From the NCBI RefSeq assembly GCF_041438865.1, contig NZ_CP109450.1, forward strand, positions 124,001 to 188,000: a stretch of 64,000 nt of DNA, given 5' to 3'. The notes beneath the pieces are model-generated. The model was given only the letters and a program-made list of their open reading frames with translations, was not told the origin of the DNA and did no database searches. This stretch comes from Streptomyces sp. NBC_01471. GTDB lineage: Bacteria > Actinomycetota > Actinomycetes > Streptomycetales > Streptomycetaceae. Each line of letters opens with the position of its first letter. The first letter of the stretch is position 1. Shown piece by piece: positions 53,777 through 61,117 of this stretch. Both the position numbers and the translations under genes were made by a program.

Positions 53777-53935
53777 ATGGAGCCGAAACGCCCGCCCCCG
53801 GCGACCACCCGCGATGAAGCGCGGTACTCAGGCTGGGTCCGCCGAGCCTCGTTTCTCCTCAACGTGGACGACGTGAAGCTCGTTGCCGTCCCGGTGGCGC
53901 TTGGAACGCCCGAACAGCCCGACAGCGATGTGTGA
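53777..53935 (+). CDS. Possible small gene (52 aa)
   Basis: An ATG at 53777 preceded by GGAGGAAC opens a 52-codon frame ending at a TGA (53933-53935). Third codon positions are mostly G or C. The product starts MEPKRPPPATTRDEARYSGW and ends VPVALGTPEQPDSDV. I recognise no family. It lies between the sigma-factor terminator and the stop of the STAS gene, convergent with the latter. The ribosome site is the best evidence; coding status is not certain. Confidence 0.45.
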   Translation: MEPKRPPPATTRDEARYSGWVRRASFLLNVDDVKLVAVPVALGTPEQPDSDV

Positions 53936-54126
53936 CTGATCCTGAGACTCATCGGGGCGAGGGCGTTGACCGCGCTGGATCCGGTCGCGATCCCTGGCGG
54001 CCTTCGGTTCTGCGGCAGGCGTCAGCGAACGCCCGGTTTGTATACCCGGTCCTGCGAGCTGCCTTTCGTATCAGGTTCTCACCGGACAGCCCGTCACCGG
54101 ACCAGGGCACTGGGACCCGTGCCCTG

Positions 54127-54468
54127 TCAGTTGGGGTCGGTGGCTGTTGATGCGTCGGGGTGGAGGGTGAAGACCCGGTCCAGGCCCGTGATACGCAGGA
54201 TCCGGGTGATGTGGGCCGGGACCGCGGCCAGGGCTGTGCCGACGCCGTGTTCTGTGGCCAGGTTGCGTGCCGCCAGCAGAGCCGAGATACCGCTGGAGTC
54301 GCAGAACTCCAGGTTGGTCAGATCGAGAACCAGCAATTGCCCGGCGACCAGGGCCAGGTGGTGCACAGCCCGGCGGAGATCGGGTGCCGTCATATGGTCA
54401 AGCTCACCGGCGACCTCCAGCACGGGCCCGGTGGCGGCGGATCGGGCAGTGACGGTCAGCAGGCTCAT
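54127..54468 (-). CDS. STAS-domain anti-anti-sigma factor
   Basis: A 113-aa RsbV/SpoIIAA-type protein. The phospho-acceptor region is LTNLEFCDSSGISALLAARN with Ser at the DSSG motif (near residue 59), and VLEVAGELDHMTAPDLRRAV matches the first half of the fold. When dephosphorylated it binds an RsbW-type kinase and frees a sigma factor. It starts inside the stop of the phosphatase gene (ATGA), so phosphatase and its presumed substrate are made together. Stand-alone sigma and kinase genes are not adjacent. Confidence 0.92.
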   Translation of the reverse strand: MSLLTVTARSAATGPVLEVAGELDHMTAPDLRRAVHHLALVAGQLLVLDLTNLEFCDSSGISALLAARNLATEHGVGTALAAVPAHITRILRITGLDRVFTLHPDASTATDPN

Positions 54469-55742
54469 ATCCGGTCTTCACTCGCAGGGACGGAAAGCGG
54501 GACAGGCATGCCGAGGGCCAGGAGCGCGGTGTCGTCGTCGAGTCCGTCGCCGAAGCTGGTGAGCAGCCCGGTCAGAGCGGCAATCAGGGACGCGGGGCCG
54601 GCCGGGGCCAGGGCAGCGGTGAAGGCGTGCAAGGCATCCTCACCATAGAGGTCACGTTCCGGGCCGACCCTCGCCTCGGTCAGACCGTCTGTATAGAGGA
54701 GCAGGGTATCGCCGGGGGCGAGCTGGGCGCTCGCGGGTATGAACTGTGCCTGGGGCAGGGCGCCGATGAGCATGCCGCCGGGGGTGGGCAGGAAGTGCGC
54801 GCTGCCGTCGGCACGCTGGATCAGCGCGGAGGGGTGGCCGCCGGAGGCCAGGTGGACGCTGACGCCGTCACTGCCGACGCGAAGGACGCCGAATACGGCG
54901 GTGCAGTAGCGGGCCTCGCCGCTGGCGTACCGCTCATGCAGCACGGTGTTCAGAGTGGTCAACACGGTGACGGGGTCTGGGTCGTGCAGGGCGGCCGCCC
55001 GCAGGGTGTAGCGGGTCAGGGAGGTGACCGCGGCAGCCTGGGGACCTTTGCCGCACACGTCGCCGAGGAAAAACGCCCACCGGTCCGCACCCAGGGGGAA
55101 CAAGTCGTAGAAGTCTCCGCCGAGGAGATCCGGGGAGGCGATGTGGTAGTAGGAACTTGCCTCCAGGCCCGGAACCGTGGGCAACTCGGCGGGCAGCAGG
55201 CTTTGCTGGAGGACGGCGAGAGCTTCCTGGAGGCGTTGGCGGTCGGCCTCGGCCTGCAGGCGCGCTTCTTCGGCTGCCCGGCGTTCGCGCAGCAGCTCGG
55301 TCTCGTAGGCGCGGCGGTCGCGGGCGTCGAAGATCGTGGTGCGGATGAGCATCGGCTCCCCGGCGTCGCTGGTCTTCACCTTGGAGGTGACAAGCACCGG
55401 CATCCGCTGCCCACCGTCGGCTTTGATGTCCAGGGCGATACCGCTGGCCTCGCCGTTCATCTGCAGCAGCGGGGCGAAGTGCGTCTCGTGGTAGAGCTTG
55501 CCACCCACAGTGAGCAGATCAGGAAACCGCATCCGGCCCACCACCTGCTGCCGGGAGAGGCCCAGCCATTCCAGCAAGGTGGTGTTGATCTTCGCGATCG
55601 TGCCGTCCATCAGCGTCGACAGGTAGCCGCACGGAGCCTGCTCGTACAGCTCCTCCGCACTGTCCTCCAACAGGGCGGAGAAGGCCACGTCAGTGGCGTC
55701 CACGTCTTGCTCCCGGCCCGGATCCTGATCGGTGGGGCCCAT
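54465..55742 (-). CDS. rsbP: RsbP-like PAS-PP2C phosphatase
   Basis: A 425-aa protein: PAS domain (residues about 30-150, APCGYLSTLMDGTIAKINTTLLEWLG), a coiled-coil linker (about 155-185, ELLRERRAAEEARLQAE) and a SpoIIE-type PP2C domain (about 190-415: GGDFYDLFPLG, FFLGDVCGKGPQAAAV, TLLLYTDGLTEAR, GLDDDTALLAL, metal-binding Asp residues conserved). It dephosphorylates the STAS partner. In B. subtilis RsbP needs the hydrolase RsbQ; the adjacent upstream gene is such a hydrolase with a TGATG overlap. The ATG at 55742 is therefore preferred to GTG 55745. Confidence 0.92.
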   Translation of the reverse strand: MGPTDQDPGREQDVDATDVAFSALLEDSAEELYEQAPCGYLSTLMDGTIAKINTTLLEWLGLSRQQVVGRMRFPDLLTVGGKLYHETHFAPLLQMNGEASGIALDIKADGGQRMPVLVTSKVKTSDAGEPMLIRTTIFDARDRRAYETELLRERRAAEEARLQAEADRQRLQEALAVLQQSLLPAELPTVPGLEASSYYHIASPDLLGGDFYDLFPLGADRWAFFLGDVCGKGPQAAAVTSLTRYTLRAAALHDPDPVTVLTTLNTVLHERYASGEARYCTAVFGVLRVGSDGVSVHLASGGHPSALIQRADGSAHFLPTPGGMLIGALPQAQFIPASAQLAPGDTLLLYTDGLTEARVGPERDLYGEDALHAFTAALAPAGPASLIAALTGLLTSFGDGLDDDTALLALGMPVPLSVPASEDRI

Positions 55743-56683
55743 CACGGGGCCACGTTGACAAAGTCGGTGATCGCCTCAGCGGTGGCTTGCGGAGCGCTCA
55801 GCTGTGGGCAGTGCCCCGTCGCGTCCAGCGTGACCAGTCGGCTGCCGGGGATCGCGGCGTGGACGTAGGCGCCCACCTCTCGCGGGGCGATCGCATCCTG
55901 CTCGCATTCCAGTATCAGCGTCGGTATTGCCACGCTGAGAAGGTCCTTGCGGCTGTCGGACAGGAACGTGGTGCGGGCGAAGACCCGCGCGATCGCCGGG
56001 TCGGTCGCGCAGAACGACGTGGTCAACTCGTCACCGAGTTCCGGCCGGTCCGCGTTACCCATGATCACCGGGGCCATCGCCGCCGACCATCCCAGGTAGT
56101 TCGACTCCAGCGACTCCAGCAGCTCATCGATGTCCTCGGCGCTGAACCCGCCGCGGTAGCCGTCGTCATCGATGTAGCGGGGGGAAGGAGCGATCATCAC
56201 CAGCCGGGAGATCCGCCCCGGCGCCTGGGCCGCCGCGAGCACCCCGGCCATGGCACTGACCGAATGCCCCACCAGCGCCACATCCCGCAGGTCCAGCTCT
56301 TCGCAGACCTCCACGATGTCCCGGGCGTACCCGCCCAGCGAGCTGTACCGCTGCTCACTCCAGGCCGAAGCATCCGAGCGACCTGAGCCCACGTAGTCGA
56401 AGAGCACCACCCGGTACTCCTTCGCCAGCGCCGGGACGACCAGCCGCCACATGTTCTGATCACAGCCGAACCCGTGCACAAGCAGGAGCACCGGCCCGTC
56501 CGCACGGCCGGTGACGGTGACGTTATTTCTGCGCCGGACATCCACGCCCTGCGGTTCTCCATCGCTCGGGGCGGGCGGTCCGGAGCGGCCGCCCCGGACC
56601 GAACCGGCGCCAGTGCCGAAAGCGGGGCCGCCGGTCCCGCCGCGGGTGTGTGAGTCACGATCGTTCATAGGCGAGGGGTTCAT
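55742..56683 (-). CDS. rsbQ: RsbQ-like alpha/beta hydrolase with helicase-type N-terminus
   Basis: A 313-aa protein. Residues 47-313 match RsbQ over its whole length: HGFGCDQNMW, LFDYVGSGRSD, nucleophile elbow VGHSVSAMAG (Ser141), ECEQDAIAP (Asp263) and TGHCPQ (His291), each about 45 residues later than in B. subtilis RsbQ. The excess is an N-terminal tail of about 45 residues (MNPSPMNDRDS...RTGGPA-like, RSGPP) resembling the helicase copy 2 tail (MNPSRTNNRSS...TGGPAVGS). The promoter leader and hairpin upstream are also helicase-type. It activates RsbP in the family model, through binding of a hydrophobic ligand. It is first of three overlapping genes. Confidence 0.9.
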   Translation of the reverse strand: MNPSPMNDRDSHTRGGTGGPAFGTGAGSVRGGRSGPPAPSDGEPQGVDVRRRNNVTVTGRADGPVLLLVHGFGCDQNMWRLVVPALAKEYRVVLFDYVGSGRSDASAWSEQRYSSLGGYARDIVEVCEELDLRDVALVGHSVSAMAGVLAAAQAPGRISRLVMIAPSPRYIDDDGYRGGFSAEDIDELLESLESNYLGWSAAMAPVIMGNADRPELGDELTTSFCATDPAIARVFARTTFLSDSRKDLLSVAIPTLILECEQDAIAPREVGAYVHAAIPGSRLVTLDATGHCPQLSAPQATAEAITDFVNVAP

Positions 56684-56693
56684 GCGGGACCTT

Positions 56694-56790
56694 TCTTGAT
56701 ACGGCACGCATCAAGGAAGGCCCCGCAGCGGAGGGGATGTGCGGGTGATCACAAGAACGGGCCGTAATGGAATGCGAATTAAAATCTGTA
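56694..56790 (-). promoter_or_regulatory. Helicase-type leader and hairpin upstream of rsbQ
   Basis: It aligns with the leaders of helicases 1 and 2 (conserved CCGTTCTTG and GCTGCGGGG-type words). The RNA hairpin 5' arm is CCUUGAUGCG (56716-56707), loop UGC, 3' arm CGUAUCAAGA (56703-56694). That gives nine pairs including one G-U, with only the outermost pair lost. It ends 10 nt before the ATG, followed by AAAGG. Position 8 is G opposite U here and A opposite U in copy 2, keeping the stem. Confidence 0.6.
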
Positions 56791-56966
56791 TTGTGGTGAA
56801 TTCGGTGTAGATGTAGATGTGGATGCTTAAATGGATGGCGTCATATGGATCAGATGTCAAGAATTAGGTGCGTATGTCTTTGGGGCGGCTTGCGCCCTCT
56901 GAAACGGAGCCCGGGTGCCGGTGACCCCTCAGGAAGGCGCCCGCACCAGCATCATCAAGTGCTGTG

Positions 56967-57167
56967 TCAGGTGGGAATAATGTTCTCTGCGGTCAGGCCC
57001 TTTTGGTTCGGCACGATATCGAAGGTGACCTTCTGACCCTCAAGCAGCTCACGGTAGCCTTGGGCGGCGATGTTGGAGAAGTGGGCGAAGACGTCGGCGC
57101 CGCCATCCTGCTCGATGAAGCCGAAGCCCTTGGCTGGGTTGAACCACTTCACGATGCCAGATGCCAT
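56967..57167 (-). CDS. csp: Cold-shock protein, copy 3
   Basis: A 66-aa cold-shock domain, one residue shorter than copies 1 and 2 (deletion after EQDGG). RNP1 KGFGFIEQ and RNP2 DVFAHFS are intact. Differences include Ile5, Pro11 and the C-terminus [21 protein letters not shown] precedes the ATG at 57167. It heads module 3, 283 nt upstream of rsbQ. It is the most divergent copy. Confidence 0.94.
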   Translation of the reverse strand: MASGIVKWFNPAKGFGFIEQDGGADVFAHFSNIAAQGYRELLEGQKVTFDIVPNQKGLTAENIIPT

Positions 57168-57338
57168 GACGTATCTCCTTTGGGACAGTGTGCCGGGACC
57201 CTGTAATTTACGGATACCGGGACGCCGCAATGATTCCCCGACCGGTAAGTCACCGGAAATGCAAAAGCGCGTCCAGCGGCAAATGTACCGTCAGAGGCGC
57301 TTGGGGAACCACAACTGCAACTGCGGTCGACAGTAGCA
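57168..57338 (-). promoter_or_regulatory. Cold-shock promoter and leader, copy 3
   Basis: Extended -10 TGCTACTGT at 57338-57330 and a leader sharing CAGTTGCAGTTGTGGTTCCC, GCATTTCCGG and ATCATTGCGGCG with copies 1 and 2. Confidence 0.6.
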
Positions 57339-58220
57339 TGCCAAAGCATTCATGGATGTAATAAATGATTCCATCCGTTCGTTGCAATAAGAACGCTCCC
57401 GGCGCGGCGCCCTTAACCCTCACATCGCGGTCATAGCTATTGCCTCCCCCGGAGTGCAACGTTGAAGAAGAACCATGTGTTCACGGTTCGCGAAAAAAGT
57501 TGGCTGACACGATGGCGTGATACGAGCCTTTACACCCGACACCGGCCTTGATGTTCCGTACGCCGACCCTCGACCCGGATCAGGACCGGGCGGCGGAAGC
57601 CCTTCCCGGCATGGGGCCGTCTCACCCGGTGGCTCCCGAATGATGAGGGCTGTCGACAGCGCCCCACGTCGGGTCGCCCGGCACCAGAGAGAGGTGATGC
57701 GCCGGGCCTCTCCTGGCTGCCACCTCTCTGTGGAGCGTACGGAGGGGCCCTGGTGCCGTATGGCACCCGGGCCCCTAAGGAACTGCTACGCCATCGGCCG
57801 GCCCTGGTACTGCGCCGGCCCTCTGCTTCCGCTGACCCGGCCTGGAAGTTGTCGGGGTTGCGGGGATCGCGGTTGCTTGACCGGAGACCACCTCACTAAC
57901 GATGTCCTGCGGTACCCGGGCCCAACACTCCGCCCGGGCGATCCCGATGGCGCCTGGTTCCTCCGTTCCTCCCTCTGGGATCAATCACTTACCCACTGGT
58001 GGTACTGCTCTCCTACGTACTGCTCTGTGGCCTGCGAGAGCGCCACTCTTCGACAGCCAGCCCCGTCGCCGTCCTGCAACAACCCTGGCTTCGACACTCC
58101 GCCACCGCACCGTCCAGTCACCTGCAACCGCAGATACTGCTACCCGGCAGTTCATCCCTGCCAGGCCCTGCCGTCTCCCGGGGCCGCGAGAGAAACCATA
58201 ACCAGACCGAGCCTCAATGT
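57339..58220. other. 880-bp region without a convincing gene
   Basis: Open frames exist but show no family features. The csp copy 3 side (57412-57463) holds a block shared with the area upstream of csp copy 2 (63403-63454), including TCGCGGTCATAG and GCAACGTT. Two strong hairpins follow: AGAGAGGTG/CACCTCTCT (57688-57696, 57721-57729) and the stem at 57744-57775. The latter could end transcription of the upstream operon. Base composition is less GC-biased than genes nearby. Confidence 0.5.
57744..57775 (-). terminator. Strong GC hairpin downstream of module 2
   Basis: GGGGCCCTGGTGCC (57744-57757) pairs with GGCACCCGGGCCCC (57762-57775), with one mismatch and loop GTAT. Confidence 0.6.
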
Positions 58221-58394
58221 CTACTTCGGCCGATACAGATTTCCGTATGCGTCCATGGGGAGATAGTCGGCCTCGACGCGAGGTCGTGCGAGGTGCACCG
58301 TCCCAGCAGGGAGGACCGGGGGGGCGGTGTGCTTCCCTCGACCGGCTCGGTGCGTACGGGCTTGAAGAGCTCTGCTGATTCAGCAGTCGTCCCT
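58221..58394 (-). pseudogene. Frameshifted reading frame at distal end of module 2
   Basis: Read from about 58390, one frame gives TTAESAELFKPVRTEPVEG. At a run of seven C on the minus strand (58318-58324) the protein-like reading moves one frame and continues as PVLPAGTVHLARPRVEADY to a TAG at 58221. Adding one C would join both. Both halves have protein-like composition. Either a sequence error or a real one-base loss. Family unknown. Confidence 0.45.
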
Positions 58395-58777
58395 GCCGGC
58401 CTGGCGGAGCCGGTCGGCGTTGTGGGTGATGGTGTCGATGTGGGCGGCGAGGTCTGGGCGGTTGGCCGAGAGATGGGTGCGGGTGTCAGCGAGCGGGTTG
58501 ATGAGGATGGCGGCGCCGTTACCGGCGAGGGCCTGGGCAAGATTCGCCTGGAGTGTGTGCGCCCGGGTGAGGAGGTAGGTGAGGGCGCTGATCTGGCCGG
58601 TCCGGGCTCCCACCCGGTGAGCTTTTCGGACAGTTCGCGCAGCATCAGCAGGGCGGCCTCGGCCTCCTCGGAACTGGCCTGAGGACCTTCAGAGAGCGGT
58701 GGGGCCGGGCACGCGGTGAGGGTCCGGCCGGCACCTGCCGGGCGGACCCTCACTGTGGTTCTGGTGGCGGCTCGCAC
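58380..58777 (-). pseudogene. Second frameshifted small gene of module 2
   Basis: The N-terminal part (EEAEAALLMLRELSEKLTG) is in one frame. The continuation (VGARTGQISALTYLLTRAHT, then ALAGNGAAILINPLADTRTH to RLRQAGRDDC) is in the next. They meet at GGG (58613-58615), and one extra G would restore a single helical protein of about 130 aa. Start uncertain (GTG 58777, 11 nt after the previous stop). Function unknown. Confidence 0.5.
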
Positions 58778-58788
58778 CTGCCGGTCGG

Positions 58789-59100
58789 TCAGACGGCGGC
58801 AGGGGCGCCGAGCATCGTGGAAGCCCGCTGGAACGGGCTGGCGGCGCTCTTGGGCGCGGTGGTGCGGGGAAAGCCGGGGCAGGTGAAGCCGAGCTGAGTC
58901 ATGGCCCGGAGGATTTCACCGGCGCTGAAATCGCGGCGGTCCTGGCGTGTGATGACCTGCCCGACCTGCTTGATCGGGTAGGTGCGGCGGCCGATGATCA
59001 CGGACTCGCCGATGACCTGTTCGGGCTTGACGCCCTTCATGGATTCCAGGACGCCGCTCTTGGTGAGGTCGAACGGGAAACGGGCGATGACGCAGCGCAT
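58789..59100 (-). CDS. Conserved hypothetical protein (103 aa)
   Basis: A basic 103-aa protein starting MRCVIARFPFDLTKSGV with VIIGRRTYPIKQVGQVITRQ and GEILRAMTQLGFTCPG. I recognise it only as a conserved Streptomyces protein that I recall accompanying csp/helicase loci; function unknown. ATG 59100 with GAGG upstream. It lies 50 nt downstream of the CBS gene and so belonged to the same operon. Confidence 0.7.
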   Translation of the reverse strand: MRCVIARFPFDLTKSGVLESMKGVKPEQVIGESVIIGRRTYPIKQVGQVITRQDRRDFSAGEILRAMTQLGFTCPGFPRTTAPKSAASPFQRASTMLGAPAAV

Positions 59101-59150
59101 GATGCCTCACAGGGGGAAAGAAGGGGATGGTCCTGCCGCGGTGAGGCGGT

Positions 59151-59555
59151 TCAGCGGGCAAGGGCGAGGATGCCCGGAGCGCTGACCTGCTCGTCGACGG
59201 TCGGCAGGGCAGCGAGCCGGCGGCCGCCCACTGCGTGCTTGGTTTCGGCGACCGTGGTCACGGGTGAGGTGAACGGGCCGCGGGGGTCGGGCATGTCGCG
59301 TAGCTGAACCCGGTCCGTATACGCGGAACTGTCACGGACCGCAGCGAGCTGGGCCTGGGTGACCAGTTGCGTACACAGGCCGTCGTTGTCGCAGACGAGC
59401 AGGTGCCCGGCGCGGGCGCTGGCCATGACCGACAGGGCCACCTCGATGGTCATGTCGTCACAGACCCGCAGTCCAGCGGTGTCCGTGGCGTCGGCCGCCG
59501 TCCCGTGCACGGCTGCGGCGCTCGCAGGGCGGGGTTGCATCTGAACCAGTGCCAA
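59151..59555 (-). CDS. CBS-domain protein, TTG start
   Basis: A 134-aa protein with a CBS-like regulatory domain (residues about 35-100: TIEVALSVMASARAGHLLVCDNDG). CBS pairs bind adenosyl nucleotides. The TTG at 59555 is decided by GGAGG 6 nt upstream. Before the IS insertion this start would have lain 45 nt past the helicase stop, so it was the third gene of the csp/helicase operon. Transcription from csp copy 2 is now probably blocked by the IS, which is oriented opposite. Confidence 0.72.
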   Translation of the reverse strand: MALVQMQPRPASAAAVHGTAADATDTAGLRVCDDMTIEVALSVMASARAGHLLVCDNDGLCTQLVTQAQLAAVRDSSAYTDRVQLRDMPDPRGPFTSPVTTVAETKHAVGGRRLAALPTVDEQVSAPGILALAR

Positions 59556-59598
59556 GATGTGCCTCCTGCAGAGATGGGCCAGTTTCCTGATCAAGGGG

Positions 59599-59606
59599 TT
59601 CTAGGC
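59599..59606. repeat. Left target-site duplication of the IS
   Basis: TTCTAGGC directly before the left inverted repeat, identical to 61110-61117. Confidence 0.9.
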
Positions 59607-61109
59607 CCAACGCCGTTCAGTTAGGCGTGGAAGTCGTTCGTCAAGGCTGGTGAACGAGGCAGCGGAGCTGCTGTAGAAGAGGGATGTCACTCCAAGACAT
59701 CCTCACCACAGGAGCTCCGCTGTTGGAACAGGCTGCCATATCAAGGACCGTCGGGGTAGCGGCAGGGGTGTTCGCACCGGGGCATATCGGTGAGCTGACC
59801 CGGATCGTTCCGTTCGAGATGGTCGATGAAGTGCTGGAACAGACCGGTGCGGTGCAGCGCAGGGTCCGGCTGGTGCCGGCGCGGGTCACGGTCTACCTGC
59901 TGCTGGCCGCGGCACTCTTCAACGGGCTGGGCTATCAGCAGGTTTTCGACCGGTTATGCGCCGGGCTGGCGAGCCTGGCACCAGTCCGGCCCAGTGGCAG
60001 CGCTCTTCGCCAGGCCCGCCAACGGCTGGGGCCGGCACCGATGAAAGCCCTGTTCGACCTGGTGAGTGGGCCTGCGGCCACGACCGCTGCCGCCGGGCGA
60101 TGGCGAGGTCTGAGGGTCGTGGCAGTCGACGGCACCCTTCTGTCGGTCCCGGACTGCCCGGCCAACCTTGCGGTGTTCACCCGGCAGCGGCTCGGCAACG
60201 GGATCTCGGGCTACCCGCAACTGCGTCTGGCCGCGCTGGTGGCCTGCGGGACCCGGTCGGTGATCGGGGCCGTGTTCGGTCCGGCCACGACCGGCGAACT
60301 GGAGTACGCCCGCCGCCTGGCGGTGGACCTGCGGGCTGGGATGCTGCTGCTGGGCGACCGGAACTTCGCCTCCGCCGCATTGCTGAACCAGCTGGCCGCC
60401 ACCGGCGCCGATCTGCTCGTGCGCTGCAAGACGAACCGGAAGCTGCCACCGTTGGTCCGCTGCCGTGACGGCTCGACACTGACCCGGATCGGTCCGCTGA
60501 CCGTGCGTGTCATCGAGGCCGAGATCAGTATCCGCACCGCCCAGGGCACACGCACGGGCCATTACCGGCTGCTGACCACCCTCACCGACCCTGACACCCA
60601 CCCGGCCGGTGAACTCGTCCGGCTCTACCACGAACGCTGGGAGATCGAGACCGCCTACGCGGAGCTGAAGTCCACGATGCTGGGCGGACGCGTCCTGCGG
60701 GCCCGCACCCCGGACGGCATCGAGCAGGAGGTCTGGTCCCTGCTCACCGCCTACCAGGCACTGCGGACCGCGATGACCGACGCCACCGACAGCATCCCGG
60801 GCACCGACCCCGACAGGGCCGGCTTCTTCACCGCCCTCGCCACCGCCCGGGACCAGCTCGTCCTGGCCGCCGGCATCATCACCGGCACCGACATCGATCT
60901 CGTCGGCACCATAGGCCGTCACGTCCTGGCCCACCTCCTGCCCACCCGGCGGGTCCGCACAAAAGACCGCATCGTCAAACGAGCAATCTCCAAATACAAC
61001 GCACGCGGACCCGCCATTGACCGGACCACCTACAAAGCCACCATCAGCATCAACATGCTCACGAGCAGCCCTTGACACCCCAGGCCCCGCCCTAACTGAA
61101 CGGCGTTGG
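59607..61109 (+). mobile_element. IS4-family insertion sequence, 1503 bp
   Basis: Complete element with 19-bp perfect terminal inverted repeats (CCAACGCCGTTCAGTTAGG at 59607-59625, its reverse complement at 61091-61109), one transposase gene, and an 8-bp target duplication (TTCTAGGC at 59599-59606 and 61110-61117). Perfect ends and an intact gene suggest recent insertion. The insertion lies precisely at the stop codon (TAG) of helicase copy 2: the target duplication includes the stop and hence preserves it, while separating the helicase from its former operon partner. Confidence 0.95.
59684..61075 (+). CDS. IS4-family transposase
   Basis: A 463-aa DDE transposase. An N-terminal IS4-type domain (VGVAAGVFAPGHIGELTRIVPFEMVD) is followed by the catalytic core: first Asp in VVAVDGTLLSVPD (near 147), second in LLLGDRNFASAALL (near 224), and Glu of the YREK-type motif YHERWEIETAYAELK (near 322). 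The frame is intact with no internal stop; the ATG has AAGAGGG upstream. It is transcribed opposite to the surrounding genes. Confidence 0.95.
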   Translation: MSLQDILTTGAPLLEQAAISRTVGVAAGVFAPGHIGELTRIVPFEMVDEVLEQTGAVQRRVRLVPARVTVYLLLAAALFNGLGYQQVFDRLCAGLASLAPVRPSGSALRQARQRLGPAPMKALFDLVSGPAATTAAAGRWRGLRVVAVDGTLLSVPDCPANLAVFTRQRLGNGISGYPQLRLAALVACGTRSVIGAVFGPATTGELEYARRLAVDLRAGMLLLGDRNFASAALLNQLAATGADLLVRCKTNRKLPPLVRCRDGSTLTRIGPLTVRVIEAEISIRTAQGTRTGHYRLLTTLTDPDTHPAGELVRLYHERWEIETAYAELKSTMLGGRVLRARTPDGIEQEVWSLLTAYQALRTAMTDATDSIPGTDPDRAGFFTALATARDQLVLAAGIITGTDIDLVGTIGRHVLAHLLPTRRVRTKDRIVKRAISKYNARGPAIDRTTYKATISINMLTSSP

Positions 61110-61117
61110 TTCTAGGC
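61110..61117. repeat. Right target-site duplication; contains helicase 2 stop
   Basis: TTCTAGGC. On the minus strand it reads GCCTAGAA, whose TAG (61114-61112) ends the helicase gene. Confidence 0.9.

Noticed and set aside
57517..58266. 249-codon open frame on the plus strand in the module 2/3 gap
   Set aside because: Odd composition (many Cys, Arg, Pro and Trp), no ribosome site, no family; overlaps strong hairpins.
59607..61109. A composite transposon carrying the cold-shock modules
   Set aside because: Only one IS copy with its own target duplication is present; the modules are not flanked by a second copy in the window.
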